DNA of 64,000 bases from Ptychodera flava (Eukaryota; Hemichordata; Enteropneusta; Ptychoderidae): the NCBI RefSeq assembly GCF_041260155.1, contig NC_091941.1, positions 38,388,747-38,452,746 of the forward strand, given 5' to 3'. Numbering within the stretch: the stretch's first letter is position 1; each line of letters starts with the position of its first letter. Below are positions 1-16,425 of the stretch, one piece after another. The position numbers were made by a program, and so were the translations under genes. The notes below the pieces were generated by a model. That model had not been told where the DNA came from, made no database searches, and saw only the letters and a list, made by a program, of their open reading frames with translations.

Positions 1-476
1 AAATTCGTAAATAAGACTTAAAACACAGACGAATCGTCTGGTAATAAACAAAGAGAAATTTAGTATGAAGAAAACAATGCAAGAAAACAGTGGCCAGTCC
101 CGGTATCTTACAGGGCCAACCCGACGTCGGTAAGATTGAAAACCCCTGTTTGCCCTGTCCCTCGTCCTCGCCGTTGTGAAACCCCGGCGAACCTCTTTTT
201 GTAAAATCATTGTTTGCTGCTCTGAAAAAAAAACCCAAAAAAAACAACATCCGTAAATCATTATGAAGTTCACCTACAAGTTACTAAGGGCGGGTACCGT
301 CTCTGAAATTCGGAAATTGAAACCTGAGTTTCTGCCATTGACGCTGGCCAGGTTGTGTCAAATGATATGCAAAGAATGTGCATGATTAAAATGTTATCGT
401 TGTTACAGAAATATATCAGTAAATCAATTCGTCGCACAAGGAAAAAATGTGTTCATTTCAAGAAGCCTTTTTTTCT
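1..476. other. Upstream non-coding DNA
   Basis: No exon, RNA gene or repeat is recognised here. The segment is AT-rich with short A-runs and leads into the H4 promoter. Confidence 0.5.
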
Positions 477-510
477 ATTGGTGGACGTTTGTGTCGGATG
501 TCTATATAAA
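477..510 (+). promoter_or_regulatory. H4 core promoter: inverted CCAAT box and TATA box
   Basis: An ATTGG (inverted CCAAT) lies at 477-481 and TATATAAA at 503-510, about 127 bp before the H4 start codon. The spacing fits a start site near 535-540 and a 5' UTR of about 100 nt. Seen directly; transcription start is inferred. Confidence 0.65.
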
Positions 511-549
511 TGTGGTGTTCGAGACTCTTCCACGCGGAGCACGACTTGA

Positions 550-1286
<737 letters not shown>

Positions 1287-1545
1287 CTTCCTACACTCCA
1301 GAAAATGCGTGCAGCTTGCAAAGAATACTTGTACCTGTTCCGACCCTTCGATACGAAGTTTAAAGCAACGAGAACGCTAGAATCCCTCCAGAAGAGACCA
1401 TTGTTGATTTTGCTTTCTTGAAACTTATGAATGATACATTTTGAATTTCCCTGTTAGCCTGAGTACGCAGCCTCCAACATATTTTACTTGTACACGTTCC
1501 ATTTGTTGTATGTCAGTGTGTTTTTTTATGTAAATATATTTTCGT

Positions 1546-1551
1546 AATAAA
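1546..1551 (+). terminator. H4 polyadenylation signal AATAAA
   Basis: AATAAA lies 260 nt after the H4 stop codon and is followed by a G/T-rich stretch. No GGCTCTTTTCAGAGCC-like histone stem-loop is seen between the stop and this site, which supports a polyadenylated transcript. Confidence 0.6.
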
Positions 1552-4058
1552 AGTGAGGAAGATTACCTAAATCTTGCGTTAGACTCTTTGCTTCTATGTT
1601 GATTACAAATGGCCTTAAGATACGAATTTCCAGAAATCCAAGACTTTGATTTCACATTCTGTGATGCGATCCACACGTTTGTATATTTCGAAAATTTAAG
1701 TCACTTGTGAAAAAAGTTTAAATTAGATTTCACAAATCTTAAGTTTTTTTTAACGTCGCTTCAGATATTGTTTTGGCGGTAGTGCCGGCCGTTTATCTGC
1801 TTCAAATTCTGTATTTTCTGAGTACAGGCCACTTTTGACCATGGGGACTGTTTTCCATGTTAGATTTTCACGGCGAGCACCGTTCAAGTTTCCCCGCCTA
1901 ATTTTGTGATGTTTCTATCACGAATAATGAATTTGAAATCTACTAGGTGCAAAATATAATGCAAATAGAAAGCCTGGGCGAGTAGATGAAAGCCAATCGA
2001 GATGACCAAGGGAAGTCACGTGATGAAAGTAGCACCTGGACATTGTTAAAATCTTGACTATGGTCATTCACTGAGAAAAATCCTCCCAACCCCTGGAACT
2101 ACTAAGTGAATACTCCCTGTTGGCTGATTTTGGGACTTTTCCAGGACGATTGTATAATGTAACTCCTGCAACGTGCTACATTTCTATTTTTGTCTCATGT
2201 CATATCAGAATCGGCTAAAAATAGAACAAGAAAAGTGATTTCAAATGAGATCAAACACCGAGGCGGAAATACAAAATGTGGGTCAAACCACAGACCAAAG
2301 CATGTCGTGATGTTTGCTGCTTAAATCCGGCTCGTTGCTGCAGACTGTTCTAATATGTAATAACCGACCAGTTCCAGGTCTTGGTCACATTTTCCATTAC
2401 TTTAGTGCTTAATTAATCAGTCTTTTTGCAGGAAGTCCACTGATACTTTTGGAAATTAAATTTTTTGTCTTGTACAATTGGGAAACATTTTTATGATGGT
2501 CATTTGATATGATACATGGGTCGCCCTGCATTGACTCCAGCTGGAGCTCGAGGAATGAATACATTTCCTGCATGACGTAGAAGTGGGAATGAAATCTAGC
2601 ATATACTTTAATGCCCTTGAATGCGACTCGCCCCCAACGCGTGATGTGCACAGGAAGTCAATTCAACAACGATAAAGGAAAGTTTGACTTTCATGCCATG
2701 TTTGGGTTTCAGTTTGTTATTTTGAAAAGTTCTGGTAATTCAACGAAAGGTTTGATGATACTTGCTAATTTTACATCAAATAATACCATGGATAAATTAT
2801 CCGTCGTGTCGCGGGAAACGGAAATGAAAATGATGGGTACCACCGGCAAGGAAAAGAATTTTCATGAATATTATCAACCAATGAAAGTATGTTATTTTGT
2901 AGACCTGATCGGCCATGCAAAAGTGGTTCTCGCACAGCTGCTCCGAAGGCCTGTAACCTCCGTAAGATCAACCATAATTGTAATAAAGTGCACCTATTAA
3001 TGTAATATCGCAGAAAATGCAAAACTATTTCATGATTACATAGAACTCGCTGTTCTACGTCATTGCACGCCCCAATAGAGATCGCAGGATAACGACATTC
3101 CAATTGTTTTACAATGAATACCGATTTACTAATACAAATTTCAATATCCAACACCCTGGCCGATGATCCACTTACTCGTCGCCAAAAGTTTCTTCTTCAA
3201 CCGTCCACGGCACTGCTCATGAAATCGTGATCTATCATTCCTGTACTTGAAAGAGATTAGTGTGTTTCCCGCTTATAGGTTTAAATCTTAAATGCCACTA
3301 ATTATGAGCATTTCGGTCAAGAAATACTAAAATAAGCTAATTTTATAAGACAGTTAGTTTAAAGACAGTTCCGGACATCCCATCGAAACGCAAGGCACGG
3401 TGGCCAACGCGGAGACGAGATTGCTTAAGTCTTATTGTAGCAGAGTGAGCCGGGGGGATTAATTTTTAGAGGCTTGAAATGAAAGGAAATCTCTCCTTAA
3501 ATTTAGCGGGGATCAAGGACCAAAGGGTTAATATGTCACCTATTGAGTGCCACCACTATGATTCTACTATGGACAATCTTGCAGCCTTCGATCAGACACT
3601 TTTATCTATATGAATGGCTGTCACGAAAACGATATCCACGATATCAATAATCTATGTGAAAGACATTACTGTAACTTTAAGAAAGAATTCCAAGATATCT
3701 ATTTTGTATCAAGAATCACAACTATACATCAATTTTTTATTTCTGCCAAAATTTATTGAACGTTGAACATATTGAACAAAAGTTACACATGTACGTAACT
3801 CGATCTGATAAAGCTCTTTCTCTTCCCATCCATCGACGTATTACTTTATTTATTAATAATAGCGAAGAATTCTTAAATGTCCACTATACTCGATCGGTCG
3901 TTTGTAATATATAGCCCTAAGAAACCAAAATTATTGGCCAATCAGAAGTTCAAACTTCTGATGATTTAAAGTGAAATAAAAAAGTTTATGTTCCCGTGGA
4001 CAAATGGAGAGCAATCACATACAATGTCATTACGAGCGATGATCAGACCATAGCAGTA
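1552..4058. other. Intergenic DNA without recognised genes
   Basis: About 2.5 kb between H4 and the cytokine gene. Open frames of up to 129 codons occur (for example 2611-3000), but none shows a known domain, splice context or codon pattern. A small perfect palindrome of about 18 bp sits near 3949-3966. Nothing else was recognised. Confidence 0.4.
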
Positions 4059-4284
4059 TGACGTCACATCAAGAATCGTTTAAATCAGTTCCCAGTTTAT
4101 TTACATACATTTCATAACATTTTGGCAATTGCTTGTGATGGGCCAGAATCCATGTTGTGTGATCATGCACTGACTTCCTTCCGTGTTTGTAAATAAACCT
4201 TGTGCGGTGTCATTCTCATACAAGAACCTGGTATTCCCCTTGAGATTACGGTTAGCCAACAATACTACAGTGTAGTGTATAAAA
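4059..4284 (+). promoter_or_regulatory. Promoter of the IL-17-like gene: CRE and TATA box
   Basis: A perfect TGACGTCA (CRE/ATF-type site) lies at 4059-4066 and a TATAAAA at 4278-4284, 127 bp before the start codon at 4411. An ATG at 4285 lies right against the TATA box and so should be upstream of the transcript. The sites are seen directly; their use is inferred. Confidence 0.5.
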
Positions 4285-4410
4285 ATGCCCAAAAATCGAA
4301 ATTGGGACAAACACAAGAGCCCATCGATCGGCGAACTTGAAGTCATCTGCACAATTTGCTATCGCCTGCAGGACCCACATAAAATATTGAGCAGAACACA
4401 CGCTTCAACC

Positions 4411-7381
<2,971 letters not shown>

Positions 7382-8568
7382 TCTGCTGTCAACTATAACA
7401 AATCATCAACGGTGATCATTCGAGATACAACATACCGTACTTCCTCTGGTAGTTAAAGTTTTTAGGTATACTATACCTTGGATGCATTCTACCATTTACA
7501 TGTAACTTAATATTTATTATTATTCATTTCATTGAATATTTATTATATCTTCACAATGATATTTTCATAAATTATAGTAGTTGCGCCAGAAGTGTAAATT
7601 AAACTGCTTGAACGATCAAGAAATCATATATCCTGAATGCGGGGACGACAACAGATTCGAAATCACAGTATTATCGCAATGTGTCGTAAAAAATTCCTCG
7701 TTCTTGCTTTATTTTATTTCTTGCATTGGCGACAAGACGAGTACAGAAATGCAAATAGCCTAGGCCTCATAATGAAAAAAAAACAAGCCTATTCTTTCAT
7801 CAGCAATTGAAGGTGAAGGGTCTATAGCTTAAGGATTAGCAACAGCAAACCGTATTTTTTCGATAACATTTAGGTTTTAGTCTTTCGATTTAGTTACACT
7901 TTTGCATGAAGTCAGCGACGCTGCGTAAGTTTTGTGGCTGGATTGGTTTAAAACCAACTCGATTTGTGATGACATATTGCCATCAATACCTTCGATCGAG
8001 CAAAGTTCCGGTGCAATAGACAGAATACACGTGTACCCTCGTTGAGGGATGACATTACTATGTAATCTCTATGAGAAAATCTATGTTTCAGAAATACTGA
8101 TGATCAATTCATTTTTACCTTTGTATGATTGACATACATGAATTTGATCCATTTCCATGGCAACCGTGTTTTTATGTAGGTTTTAGGCATTATTTACATC
8201 TGATATGCATGTTAACTTGCAGATAACATCGCAACTATTTTGAGATGATTTCATTGTGATAATGATGCAAGATATTCACACATTTCTTTTTCCACAGTCT
8301 TTTCCCTAATATCTTGGGGTTTTTTTTTCAAATTTAATTCATAAGAAAGGGTTAGTTAACTTTAGTTTTACACCTTTCTCTGCCAAAATAATCTTAAAAC
8401 GATTCCAATATTTTTCAACCAGAATAGTTATTCGAAGTTTGGTCCAAGCGTCTTTATTGATATGGTTTTAGGTAAGCTTAGAAAAAAATGGTGATATTTT
8501 GAAATTAATTTATAGATGATTGGTAATTCATAATGAAAAGGACTATTAAAAAAGTGCAATGTTACGAT
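7382..8568. other. Downstream non-coding DNA
   Basis: Holds the 3' UTR of the IL-17-like gene and AT-rich intergenic DNA. A possible ATTAAA signal is near 7600. No further gene or repeat was recognised. Confidence 0.4.
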
Positions 8569-8855
8569 TGACATCAGTACGGGGTAATGACATCAGTGCG
8601 GGGTAATGACATCAGTACGGGGTAATGACATCAGTGCGGGGTAATGACATCAGTGCGGGGTAATGACATCAGTGCGGGGTAATGACATCAGTGCGGGGTA
8701 ATGACATCAGTGCGGGGTAATGACATCAGTGCGGGGTAATGACATCAGTGCGGGGTAATGACATCAGTGCGGGTAATGACATCAGTGCGTGGTAATGACA
8801 TCAGTGCGGGGTAATGACATCAGTGCGGGGTAATGACATCAGTGCGGGGTAATGA
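8569..8855. repeat. 19-bp minisatellite, about 15 units
   Basis: Head-to-tail copies of a 19-bp unit, TGACATCAGTGCGGGGTAA. Units are almost identical: early ones carry A for G at one site, one is 18 bp (one G lost) and one has GCGTGG. Each unit holds TGACATCA, one base from a CRE/AP-1-type octamer. The near identity points to recent expansion. Confidence 0.95.
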
Positions 8856-9740
8856 TTCGTTGTACAGTATTTAGTAAAAGGATCTACTCGATCCCGTCTG
8901 GATCATTGGATAATAATTTGTTGAACGATTTAAATTTAGCCGGATAAATATATGATATATTTATTTATCAACATATCTTGATGTAATCCAATCAGTATTT
9001 TTTTACTTTACCGTACATATAGATATTTATTGCAGAAAATGCGCATTTGTGTAAGAAACATAAAAAACGACCAATAAAATTCTGTCTTGAGCTGATATCT
9101 CATCTCTGTCTCTGTTTCACTCTGGTCTTTGTGCAAGTTAAAAAGAGTGATGATGATGATAGATTGTGTTGTTAAAAATATCACAAAGGTACTTCTTTCA
9201 TGTTTTAATTGGCTCCTATCATTTAATCAGTAAGTTTTCAGATCATGCACAGATAATTTCTCAATCAAACTTCTACCTCTACAATCTAATATTTTTTTCA
9301 CAGTGTTTTCGGTTATCTTCATGATACACAGACCCTATCATATTTTTTTTTATTTGTCGGTCATTATATCATAATTTCATATTCGTCATATGTCTAGTAA
9401 TGACGCAGATGTGCTGCCACATCAATGACGTCATCACACTTGCCTATTGACTTATCAGTCTATCATGTATGATAGCATGATACTGTAAAAGAATTTATCC
9501 ATTTCCTTTAAAATATCGTTTTGAAATACACAACTTGACTTCTATAAACGACGGAAAAAGGTCACACGCGAATAATGAAATAAAATAAATAAAATGAAAG
9601 TACGAGACGATCACTGCAGCTACCTAAAACTTTTGAGCATATTAACAAATTGTGTTTCATTTCCATAAATCATCTAGGCATCTTTGTAAGATGTCGATGA
9701 CCGAACAGTCATTAAACTATCGAAAGTACATGCTCTCTTT
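8856..9740. other. AT-rich intergenic DNA, no gene seen
   Basis: No credible exon, RNA gene or structured repeat was recognised in this stretch. Confidence 0.4.
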
Positions 9741-9984
9741 ATAAAGAAATAGTCTCGGAACTGCGGCTATGCGAGTTTCTTATTTACAAATAATGTATTT
9801 CGTGTACGATATCTAGATGCACCTCATCATCATAGCTGCAGGCAATATGTAAATTATACGATGTAGATTATGATATACATCTTTTAACTTTTCAATCACC
9901 ATCGTACTTTGGATACAGTGTTTGCATTGTTCGTATGGGTCCCAAACGACCTTTGAGCGCAGTTCTGACGACTGTATCCCTTTA
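9741..9984 (+). mobile_element. MITE, family 'GTCGTCGGAACT', copy 1
   Basis: Diverged copy of an interspersed repeat also found at 19531-19775 and, inverted, at 62201-62406. Shared landmarks are GGAACTGCG, GATATCTAGATGCA, GATACAGTGTTT and a closing CCCTTTAA. The best copy has inverted ends of about 20 bp; this copy is the most worn. Confidence 0.7.
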
Positions 9985-10275
9985 ATTTGTCCAGAAACAG
10001 GTATATTAGAGATTTCAGGGAAACAATCTTTCCAGGTATATTTGTGTGCCTTGGCCAATGGAAATTTGATGAAAAAAATAACGACCAGTTGGCAAACTGT
10101 CGTGCTTTTTCATTCCACAAAGTCAGCGAGACCTGTAGAAAATGTCGATAAAGGAAATTTAGTTTTTTTTGAAGTAACTCTTCTCCTTGAAGGATATCGT
10201 TTGTATCTGTGTGCGATGTGTCCTGGTGCTTTTCATGGCATAAGGTTGGATCCTATATGCGCGAAGGGGGAATGA
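9985..10275 (+). CDS. Unassigned exon-like open frame
   Basis: An open frame of about 95 codons follows the MITE and ends at TGA 10273-10275. It includes YLCALANGNLMKK and NLVFFEVTLLLEGYRLYLC. A pyrimidine-rich run and CAG at about 9991-9996 could serve as an acceptor, which would make this a last exon. Alternating hydrophobic residues suggest beta structure, and a beta-trefoil cytokine was considered, but no diagnostic motif was found. It may be chance. No function is assigned. Confidence 0.25.
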   Translation: MCPETGILEISGKQSFQVYLCALANGNLMKKITTSWQTVVLFHSTKSARPVENVDKGNLVFFEVTLLLEGYRLYLCAMCPGAFHGIRLDPICAKGE

Positions 10276-10365
10276 GATGTGTTGGGTGTACCATCGCTCG
10301 CCTTTGCCAAATATTTTACTAAAAGACCCAAAATTGAAAACACAAGGAGAGTAACAATATTAACG

Positions 10366-11040
<675 letters not shown>

Positions 11041-14000
11041 GTATAAATAACATAAGTTTCAAATCACATGTGTTTGTTTCATATCTCTGTACTTGGCATA
11101 TTTGAAATATACCTTCATTTCGTTGTACATTTCTATCGAGTGGTTTCCTTTGTAGTTCATGTACATCGTTAGTTTCTGTTTTCATTGACGTAATGTAACA
11201 GGCGTTTAACTTCTTTTGTATCAAGCTTCCCCAGGACTGTGAAGTTATGCCCTTTGTCCCTTCGCTCGTTGTTTTTTGTATGCAAGGATACGTGTCTTCA
11301 TCTAGCCAGCTTTCTAGGACTGATGTCTCTGTTACTTTTAAAACTTTGCTTTGTTACTTGAAAAATCACTCCAAGCTTTTCTTTATTTAAAGGGACAACA
11401 ACAGTAACGATAGGTAGTATTTTCATTATTTATGTTCTATAAAACATACACATGCCTACTCTAAAAATTACATGTATGCTAAAAGGAAACACACAAAATA
11501 TTGTTTTAAATTGTTGCAGTGACCGTAATGCTAGGACAAAGACTTTGAAATCATAAAATTAAAGCCACAAAATAGTCCGTTTCATTGACAGGACTTGGAA
11601 AACCATGGAAACTACAGTAAACGATAATTTTATGCTAATCAGACACGGGAAAAATTGACTGAACGAGTTAAAGGAGAGTGACTTATCGGATATCATGGAT
11701 ACAGCAGCGATATTGACTTGACTTCATAAGTTTTTTAACAGACTTTAAATGGCTATTAAATCTTTGATTTGTTAATTCGAGAAAAAAATCTGTCCTCTTT
11801 ACCATGATCGAGTGGAGAGTAAGCTGTCATGAAATGTTACTTATAAATTCAACCCTGTTTCGACAACGTCATTATTGATCTGAACAATAACTAGTGCATG
11901 TTATGACCAAATATGTGGATATCCCAACATGATACACTACAGTGGAACATGAAGGATTGTTGAAAAAGTATTGATCGTAGGTTGTAAAATTACGTGGTTT
12001 TCTATATTTCTTAAAATCTTTCAAGTTTTCTTGTATGGTTTGAAGTTTAGGGTAAGTTTCAACGCGCCACAGAAGAAAGGCGAAGTGAAGGCGAAGTGAG
12101 GTGCTAGCATAGTGAGAAAGTAGGTTACCCTAACATGTGACGTCATTAAGTGCTATAAGCAAATAACGGGAGTTCCCCAGACATCCATCTTTATTGATTC
12201 TTTTGGTGATTTCGAAACCGGAATCCATAATTTCCCCATCGTGAGGAGACAAACTGAAACATGATATTAACTGGAATCGAGTTGACGATTGTATATGTGT
12301 ACTCTTATTCCTGTTGAAGCTATATCCCTATCAGACGCTATGTTCCCTCCAACACTATCAAATTAGACGTGATTCATTGTAATTCTTGGAAAGAGCAGCC
12401 TGGAATCATTGACAGGATTTTGACCTTTCAAATGGAAATGTCCAAATATTTCTTGTACTTGCTCATTGAGCTCAATTACAGCTTACGGAAAACGAAGTGG
12501 TCCAGTTTACAGCTTGCTGTCTATTTTTGAGTTTTCTTATAAAACACAAAACAATCTATGTTTCCGATGTTCTGAAACATCCATCCAAGTGAATTTTGGC
12601 CGAATCTATAAAATATGATCAGATTATACTCTGATAGTACTGAACTATTTAAGGTGCAGATACTCTTTTTAAGAACATTATAGGATAAATCAATTTTTCC
12701 TTGTTGTCTGATTGACACGGTCGCCTTTGTCGCAAGCCAAGCGGAGTTATTCAAGACATGTTGTTCAATGAAACCAGATTCTGATTCAGACTATTCTTGT
12801 GATTCGATGTTCCGCAAAACCCGGAAAATCGTAACACAATCAGCGAGAAGACTAATTGGTGTATGAAAAAAGACTTTTCTATCAACATCCGATGAAGCCC
12901 GTTGGACTTGTCCATTCACACCAATGTAATTTGCCTTGCTGTTGGAAAAAATACGGGACGATAGCTGTGACTGCAAATATTTTCACAATTTTTTTCTAGC
13001 CAATGAGCACATTTCTCTTCTTTCCCCTAAATATGCAGAAGTAAGGGGATTTTGCCGTAGAAGTATAGAGCAAACGATATATTGCGTATACGGTAAGCAA
13101 TTTCATCGTTGTCGAATATAAGAACTTGGAATTCAGTGGTCTAGGGTCACATTGGACATTACGCATACACAAGCTGTGTTATCAAGAGAACCAGCAGGCA
13201 TTTCAACATGATTTCATTGGTAGAACAATATATCTTAAAAAACAGACCAAAATTGATAGAAAATGTTTCGAAAACCAGTTACACCAGCAACATGTCAGGA
13301 TCGTTGACAGCCGATTGTGTTAATTGCAGCCTTTTTCGGAAATATCTAATATCATGAAGTCGGTCCAGTATGTTTATTCATTTTACCACAAAGTTCTTTC
13401 TCCTTTTACATGAAAAATTTTAGCAAACACTCTTTCACCTCAGATGTTATGCAGTAAGAAAACGATAGGAAAATGCCAATGGATGGCTCGCCCACATATA
13501 TCAGTAACTGATATAATTTCAGTCTGTTTGTAATGAATGCATTTATACATAAAAATTGCTCTCTTTACGCAAATTACATGTCGCCTCCTCTCTATTTTAA
13601 AATTCACGATTGACTCGGATGACTCGCGTTTTGCAGCCCACCTCACGGATGTGACATTATTTCCACTGTGATACGTAAAACGTCGTTTTACTCGCGAAAA
13701 GGAAATGACTTATTTGCTGGAAATTCAACCTCAATTTGTAAACATTTTGGGGAGAGGATATCTGATTGAATTACACTACGTGTCTCAAATGCCGAAATGT
13801 ATACTCGTTTCGTACCAGTGTTTGGTGTTCTGTGTCTGAGCAGCATACGCCAGTAGTACGACGATGTAAAGTAAAACACGTGTATGGAAAGCGGGATGGA
13901 AAGCGGAAACCGTTGCGTTTGATATCAAATCCTATACAAAAGCTTGAAGTCGAACACAATAAATTACTAAAATAATTTGTTTGAAGTTTAAACTGCATGT

Positions 14001-14289
14001 GAACTGGCTTTTTAAGTAACAAACATTTCAACATAAAATCGGAAGGCAGATCGTGTGTCCTTATGTTGCCGGTTTCTATCACAGACAAGGACAAAATGGA
14101 GCTAGACCTCTCCCTAAAAACGATGCGGGGTTTCATTTTCATTCGCACATTGAACAGAGCGTGAAGTTGTCAAACGACAAGGTATTCGTTGTTTGATCCA
14201 AGGAAGTGAGGAGGCCAGCTAGTCAAAGCAAATCCGGGGCAATGTTGAATATATACAAAGGCAGGGAAATACTCGATGAGGTACAGTAT
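11041..14289. other. Intergenic or intronic DNA without recognised genes
   Basis: About 3.2 kb. Open frames of 60-125 codons occur on both strands, but none has a known domain or convincing splice context. If the cysteine-rich exon is real, part of this may be intron. Confidence 0.35.
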
Positions 14290-14725
14290 CGTTTCTGTTC
14301 GGTTGTTAGTTTCCACGGACAAAGAGTTGGTCACGACCGTGATTCCGTGCGTGCATCCCTGCGTCCGTTCACACAATGTTCTCAGAGATAGAGCGATCTC
14401 TTTCCAACTTTCAAACTTGGTACAAGGATTACTTCCTTATGTCATACATATTCAAATTAATTTGTTTTGTGATACGATCCAATACGGAAGCGTGACGACC
14501 AATTGTTTCTTTTATCTGACGTCTACTGCCAATACTCAGACAGGTTTAGACCAAAGTCTTTCAAACTCGGCACAAGGACAACCGTACATACGGACGTAAA
14601 TTATTTTAGCAATATGATCCAATTTATGTATCGGACGGCCATGTTTGTTTGTGTTGATGGTGTTTTAAGGAATAAAAATGAGCCAAAATATGTGAAGTCA
14701 AGTATTTTGTACCAGGCAAAATGTG
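14290..14725 (-). mobile_element. Tandem-core repeat element (Helitron-like type), inverted copy
   Basis: Two core units about 150 bp apart (landmark TCAAACTTGGTACAAGGA at 14411 and its diverged copy at 14561), read on the minus strand. The outer part at 14310-14370 carries GGAC/CGTG-rich sequence. On the minus strand the order (GATCC-rich head, 'ACCAAGTTTGAA' core, GGACGCA tail) matches the element at 35177-35420. Confidence 0.5.
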
Positions 14726-14754
14726 GTTAGTAAATGCGTGTTCGATTGTTTGTT

Positions 14755-14757
14755 GTT

Positions 14758-14803
<46 letters not shown>
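14755..14803. repeat. (TTG)n microsatellite
   Basis: About 15 TTG units with one TTA interruption at the start. Confidence 0.9.
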
Positions 14804-14804
<1 letters not shown>

Positions 14805-15767
14805 ATTGAATAAAAATTGACTGTAAGAATGAACGTCAGCTCATGAAGTTTTCAATGAAATTACTCTAAATCTGATTGTGAAATTTCCCGACTTTCACAA
14901 TATTAGTTGAAAAACTCTGAGTTAAAATACATTGTATAAAGTTTTGTGAAATGCAATTTGTTAATTTTTATGATTGTGTCATTGAATAAAAGTGAACTAC
15001 AGGAATGTCAGTCATCTTTCATGCAATTTCTTGTAATACGACAATGAAATTTGCCGAATCTTAGTAAGAATCTGAATCCATTTCCGATAAAACAATTGCA
15101 TTGACACCTATAATTAGCAGCCCTGTATTTCCCTTTGTGCCCAGTACTTTCAAGTCAAGTCACCTTTTACTCTTGTGCTAGTAAAACTGGGCTTTATGCA
15201 TTGCCAGGACGACAATTTTGAACAATTAAAAATACCATGGATATATTCCATGTGGGGCACTTATACATCTGTCCATCCATTATCCATCTTTATTATAAAT
15301 TTAAACCAACACTCAGACTTCATATAACCACGCAACCATTAATCATACACCCAACTATATTATCATTTCTCAAATTTAGCTAACTTCACACATCAGACAT
15401 CAACTCCACATACACGTCAATACAACGTTTTCTCCATCATTCCCGGATATCTATTGACCAATATCACGCCAGCATCATTACTGTCAATGGTTTGCAAATT
15501 CATTAACCAAGTGGGGACTATGACTTTGACAATGACCTGTTTTGAAAGGCATGCGTTCATTCAACAACAGAACAACTCACACTACTCTCACAGGCACAAA
15601 GTAGTTTTAGAGGGCGTGAACCGATACGCTGTCATAATGCAAAGTCACTATGTTACACGTTTAATTTTTGATAGTATGACGTCCGAGCTGAACAATGTGC
15701 AGCAACTTCAACCCTTTTAGCTTTCAGCAGATATTTATCAGTGGCAAAAATAAAAACAAAAAACACT
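14804..15767. other. Non-coding DNA, no feature seen
   Basis: An 88-codon open frame (15454-15720) has no recognisable motif. Nothing else was identified. Confidence 0.35.
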
Positions 15768-15990
15768 TAGGGAGTGTTCACTTATTGTAGCCGGGGTATA
15801 CCGCCTAAACCGGGGGGGGGGGGGGGGATTCATCTCATATTGGTAAACTGCAAGGGGTTCAGGCATTTGTTTCACACAGCTGAGGGGATGATTTCAAACA
15901 TGTCTGGCCTCGAAATCTGAAAAAGCCTCGTTTTGGGGTGAAAACTATTACGGGAAGTATTCCGTTAATTCCCATATTTTCATTCTCCGA
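15768..15990 (+). mobile_element. End fragment of the G-run transposon family
   Basis: Starts TTAGGGAGTGTTCACTTATT and runs into a 17-nt G tract. This is a diverged form of the end of the element at 20092-21102 (outer end TTAGGGAGCGTTCAG on its right side). No matching inverted end was found nearby, so it is taken as a fragment; the inner limit is a guess. Confidence 0.45.
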
Positions 15991-16280
15991 AGTCCGTGCA
16001 ATATGATCCGAAAGACAAGGAGATGATAATTTCCTGTCTTAATAAAATATCTATCTTCGGAAGTCTACAAAACCAGTGAGAAATTTAAAGCCATTACATA
16101 GCATTCGCCCGGGAAAGCAGGAAAAAAGAGAGAAAAATTTAAATCTTTCGAAAACTTATAAAAAATAAAGACAGTGGCATATCAAAGCAAGAGATCTACT
16201 CTCATAAAGATGATGATAATACTGCAATCAATGAAATTTGCAGCAGCAGAATTGCCTGAAGTATTGTTTGAAGCCACCGA

Positions 16281-16344
<64 letters not shown>

Positions 16345-16347
16345 TAC

Positions 16348-16420
<73 letters not shown>
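16281..16420. repeat. (CA)n-(TA)n compound microsatellite
   Basis: About 60 nt of CA followed by TACA and then about 70 nt of TA. Confidence 0.95.

Positions 16421-16425
<5 letters not shown>

Noticed and set aside
2611-3000. 129-codon ATG frame between H4 and the cytokine gene
   Set aside because: No recognisable domain, no promoter or splice context, and an opposite-strand frame of similar length overlaps it; likely chance.
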